Below are positions 4,927-5,862 of a stretch of 5,862 bases of DNA, in pieces (position 1 is the first letter of the stretch; each line of letters starts with the position of its first letter). The stretch comes from Bacillota bacterium (lineage in GTDB: Bacteria > Bacillota > Clostridia > Christensenellales > Borkfalkiaceae). The stretch is from the NCBI GenBank assembly GCA_021768985.1, contig JAETTR010000085.1:1-5862 (forward strand). The letters are read 5' to 3'. Under the pieces are notes generated by a model. The model saw only the letters and a list, made by a program, of their open reading frames with translations, made no database searches and was not told the DNA's origin. The position numbers and the translations under genes are program-made.

Positions 4927-5777
4927 ATCAGCCCCCGGTATAAAAGATAGCCCTCTAAATTATCGCGATCGGAAAAGCGCGCCTCCGTGAGCCCGAGTTT
5001 TTGCAGAATACGCGAAAATAAAAACGCGCCGCCCGCAATGATATCTTCCCGCCCTTTGTCCATACCGCTCAATTCGCCCCGCTCCTGCGGCGTCAGCCGT
5101 AAAAGCATATACGAGGTCCGCTCCGACCAATCGAACGAAAGCGCGGTATCCTGCAATTTCTCCGCGTCGTAATGCTTTAAACCAAGCTTTAACGCCGCGA
5201 GCGTGGAAGCCGTTCCTCCGACTGCGTAGAGCGTTCCGAACGGAACCGCACCGTTTAACGCGCAGAGCGATTTGCCGACAATAACTTCCAGCTTGTTTTT
5301 ATCGTCGCGGCAAAGGTCGTAAAGGCGTACCGCTCCGAGATCGATGCTCGTTGAAAAAGTAACCCTTCCGCCGCGGCGAAAACATACCTCCGTGCTCGCC
5401 CCGCCGATATCCAGAATTCCTCCGTCCGAATCGCCGAGCGCGCCGTAGAGCCCGAGAAGCGCTTCATGCTCGCCCGAGATCACGTCCACCTCGAGCCCGC
5501 AAGCCGCTTTCACGCGATCGCAGAATTCTTTCCCGTTGCTCGCCGAACGCACTGCGGCGGTCGCAAAGGAAAACGTTTTTCCAAACCCCTCCGCTTCGGT
5601 GCAAAAATCGCAAACGGCGGAAACGCTGCGAGCGATCGCCTCCTCGCTCAAACTTCCGTTGCTCGCCAATCCCGCGCCCAACCGCGTCGTTTTCAGCTTC
5701 TTATATAAAGTTTTTCCGTCCGCCCATAACATAAGGCGAACGGAATTGGATCCGATATCGATTATCGCAAATTTCAT
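4923..5777 (-). CDS. Ppx/GppA phosphatase family (exopolyphosphatase or pppGpp phosphohydrolase)
   Basis: This 284-residue cytosolic protein has the actin-like ASKHA fold of Ppx/GppA enzymes, which remove terminal phosphate from polyphosphate or pppGpp. Visible motifs in order are IIDIGSNSVRL (5-15), the first phosphate loop; ATAAVRSASNG (72-82); ISGEHEALLGLYGAL (100-114), whose Glu105 aligns with the catalytic glutamate of E. coli PPX; ILDIGGASTEV (121-131), the second phosphate loop; AVGGTASTLAAL (185-196); and GREDIIAGGAFLF (242-254). The length fits the short two-domain form lacking the C-terminal HD-like domains of E. coli PPX. The ATG at 5777 is preferred over an in-frame TTG at 5807, because homologues start MKFAIIDIGSNS. 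No clear ribosome site precedes it, but the upstream gene stops 11 bp before, so reinitiation is likely. Its stop overlaps the M50 start. Ppx versus GppA activity cannot be separated from sequence. Confidence 0.93.
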   Translation of the reverse strand: MKFAIIDIGSNSVRLMLWADGKTLYKKLKTTRLGAGLASNGSLSEEAIARSVSAVCDFCTEAEGFGKTFSFATAAVRSASNGKEFCDRVKAACGLEVDVISGEHEALLGLYGALGDSDGGILDIGGASTEVCFRRGGRVTFSTSIDLGAVRLYDLCRDDKNKLEVIVGKSLCALNGAVPFGTLYAVGGTASTLAALKLGLKHYDAEKLQDTALSFDWSERTSYMLLRLTPQERGELSGMDKGREDIIAGGAFLFSRILQKLGLTEARFSDRDNLEGYLLYRGLI

Positions 5778-5788
5778 TTTTGAACCAA

Positions 5789-5862
5789 TTAACGCGGATT
5801 GTACCAACCCTGCTGTAAGGCAAGGTAGCGCAACCCTTGTTCCGTTTTATAAAAATCGATTT
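5789..5862 (-). CDS. C-terminal end of an unidentified gene (5' part beyond window)
   Basis: In the minus-strand frame entering the window at 5860, 23 codons are open and end at TAA (5791-5789), finishing ...RYLALQQGWYNPR. The codon choice resembles the neighbouring genes, and the spacing (11 bp before the Ppx/GppA ATG) is typical of an operon. The fragment is too short for me to name a family, and it does not look like the polyphosphate kinase ending I would expect next to a Ppx. That it is a real gene end is an inference from frame, spacing and composition; a 23-codon open frame alone could arise by chance. Confidence 0.5.
   Translation of the reverse strand, partial: IDFYKTEQGLRYLALQQGWYNPR

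Noticed and set aside
5798..5803. Possible extended -10 (TGGTACAAT) upstream of the Ppx/GppA gene
   Set aside because: No -35 at usable spacing, and it falls within the apparent last codons of the upstream gene (Trp-Tyr-Asn).

Overview
The window is ordinary-looking chromosomal DNA of a low-to-medium GC bacterium. It is probably an uncultured member of the Firmicutes/Clostridia: it has a DtxR-type regulator without an SH3 domain, a Cro/C1-like mini-repressor ending in the typical YLLGLSD, a PDZ-less M50 protease and AAAGGAG-type ribosome sites. The AroA resembles the short Bacteroidetes-style form, so the phylum is an inference. No mobile element, CRISPR array, tRNA or rRNA is visible. Nine coding regions are supported, two of them cut by the window edges.

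Layout, left to right. A partial prephenate dehydrogenase gene (tyrA, minus, 1-428) lies downstream of a YgjP/DUF45 zinc metallopeptidase gene (minus, 494-1123). This faces a divergently transcribed aroA (EPSP synthase, plus, 1211-2482), so two aromatic amino acid pathway genes flank the metallopeptidase. A strong shared terminator separates aroA from a convergent DtxR/MntR-type metalloregulator (minus, 2518-2880) with its own promoter. Upstream of that is a low-molecular-weight tyrosine phosphatase (minus, 2971-3435). A 153-bp divergent spacer with an inverted repeat then leads to a 67-residue XRE-family regulator (plus, 3589-3792) and its terminator. The right part is a minus-strand operon: an unidentified gene of which only the C-terminus is present (5789-5862), a Ppx/GppA-family phosphatase (4923-5777) and an M50 membrane protease (3895-4926). 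The last two overlap by 4 bp (ATGA).

The most notable signal is in the initiation regions. Three genes (DUF45 peptidase, aroA, XRE regulator) share the same geometry: a TTGNNN -35, exactly 17 bp, a perfect TATAAT -10, exactly 6 bp, then ATG with no Shine-Dalgarno. This puts the predicted +1 on the A of the start codon, so all three are predicted to make leaderless mRNAs. tyrA, the DtxR-like gene, the tyrosine phosphatase and the M50 gene instead have purine-rich ribosome sites. The organism therefore appears to mix leaderless and SD-led initiation, and the divergent DUF45/aroA pair is leaderless in both directions.

A second point is that the DtxR-family protein carries the Met/Cys/Glu/His metal site of iron-sensing DtxR/IdeR rather than the Asp/Glu site of manganese-sensing MntR. 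I saw no convincing undescribed multi-gene system.
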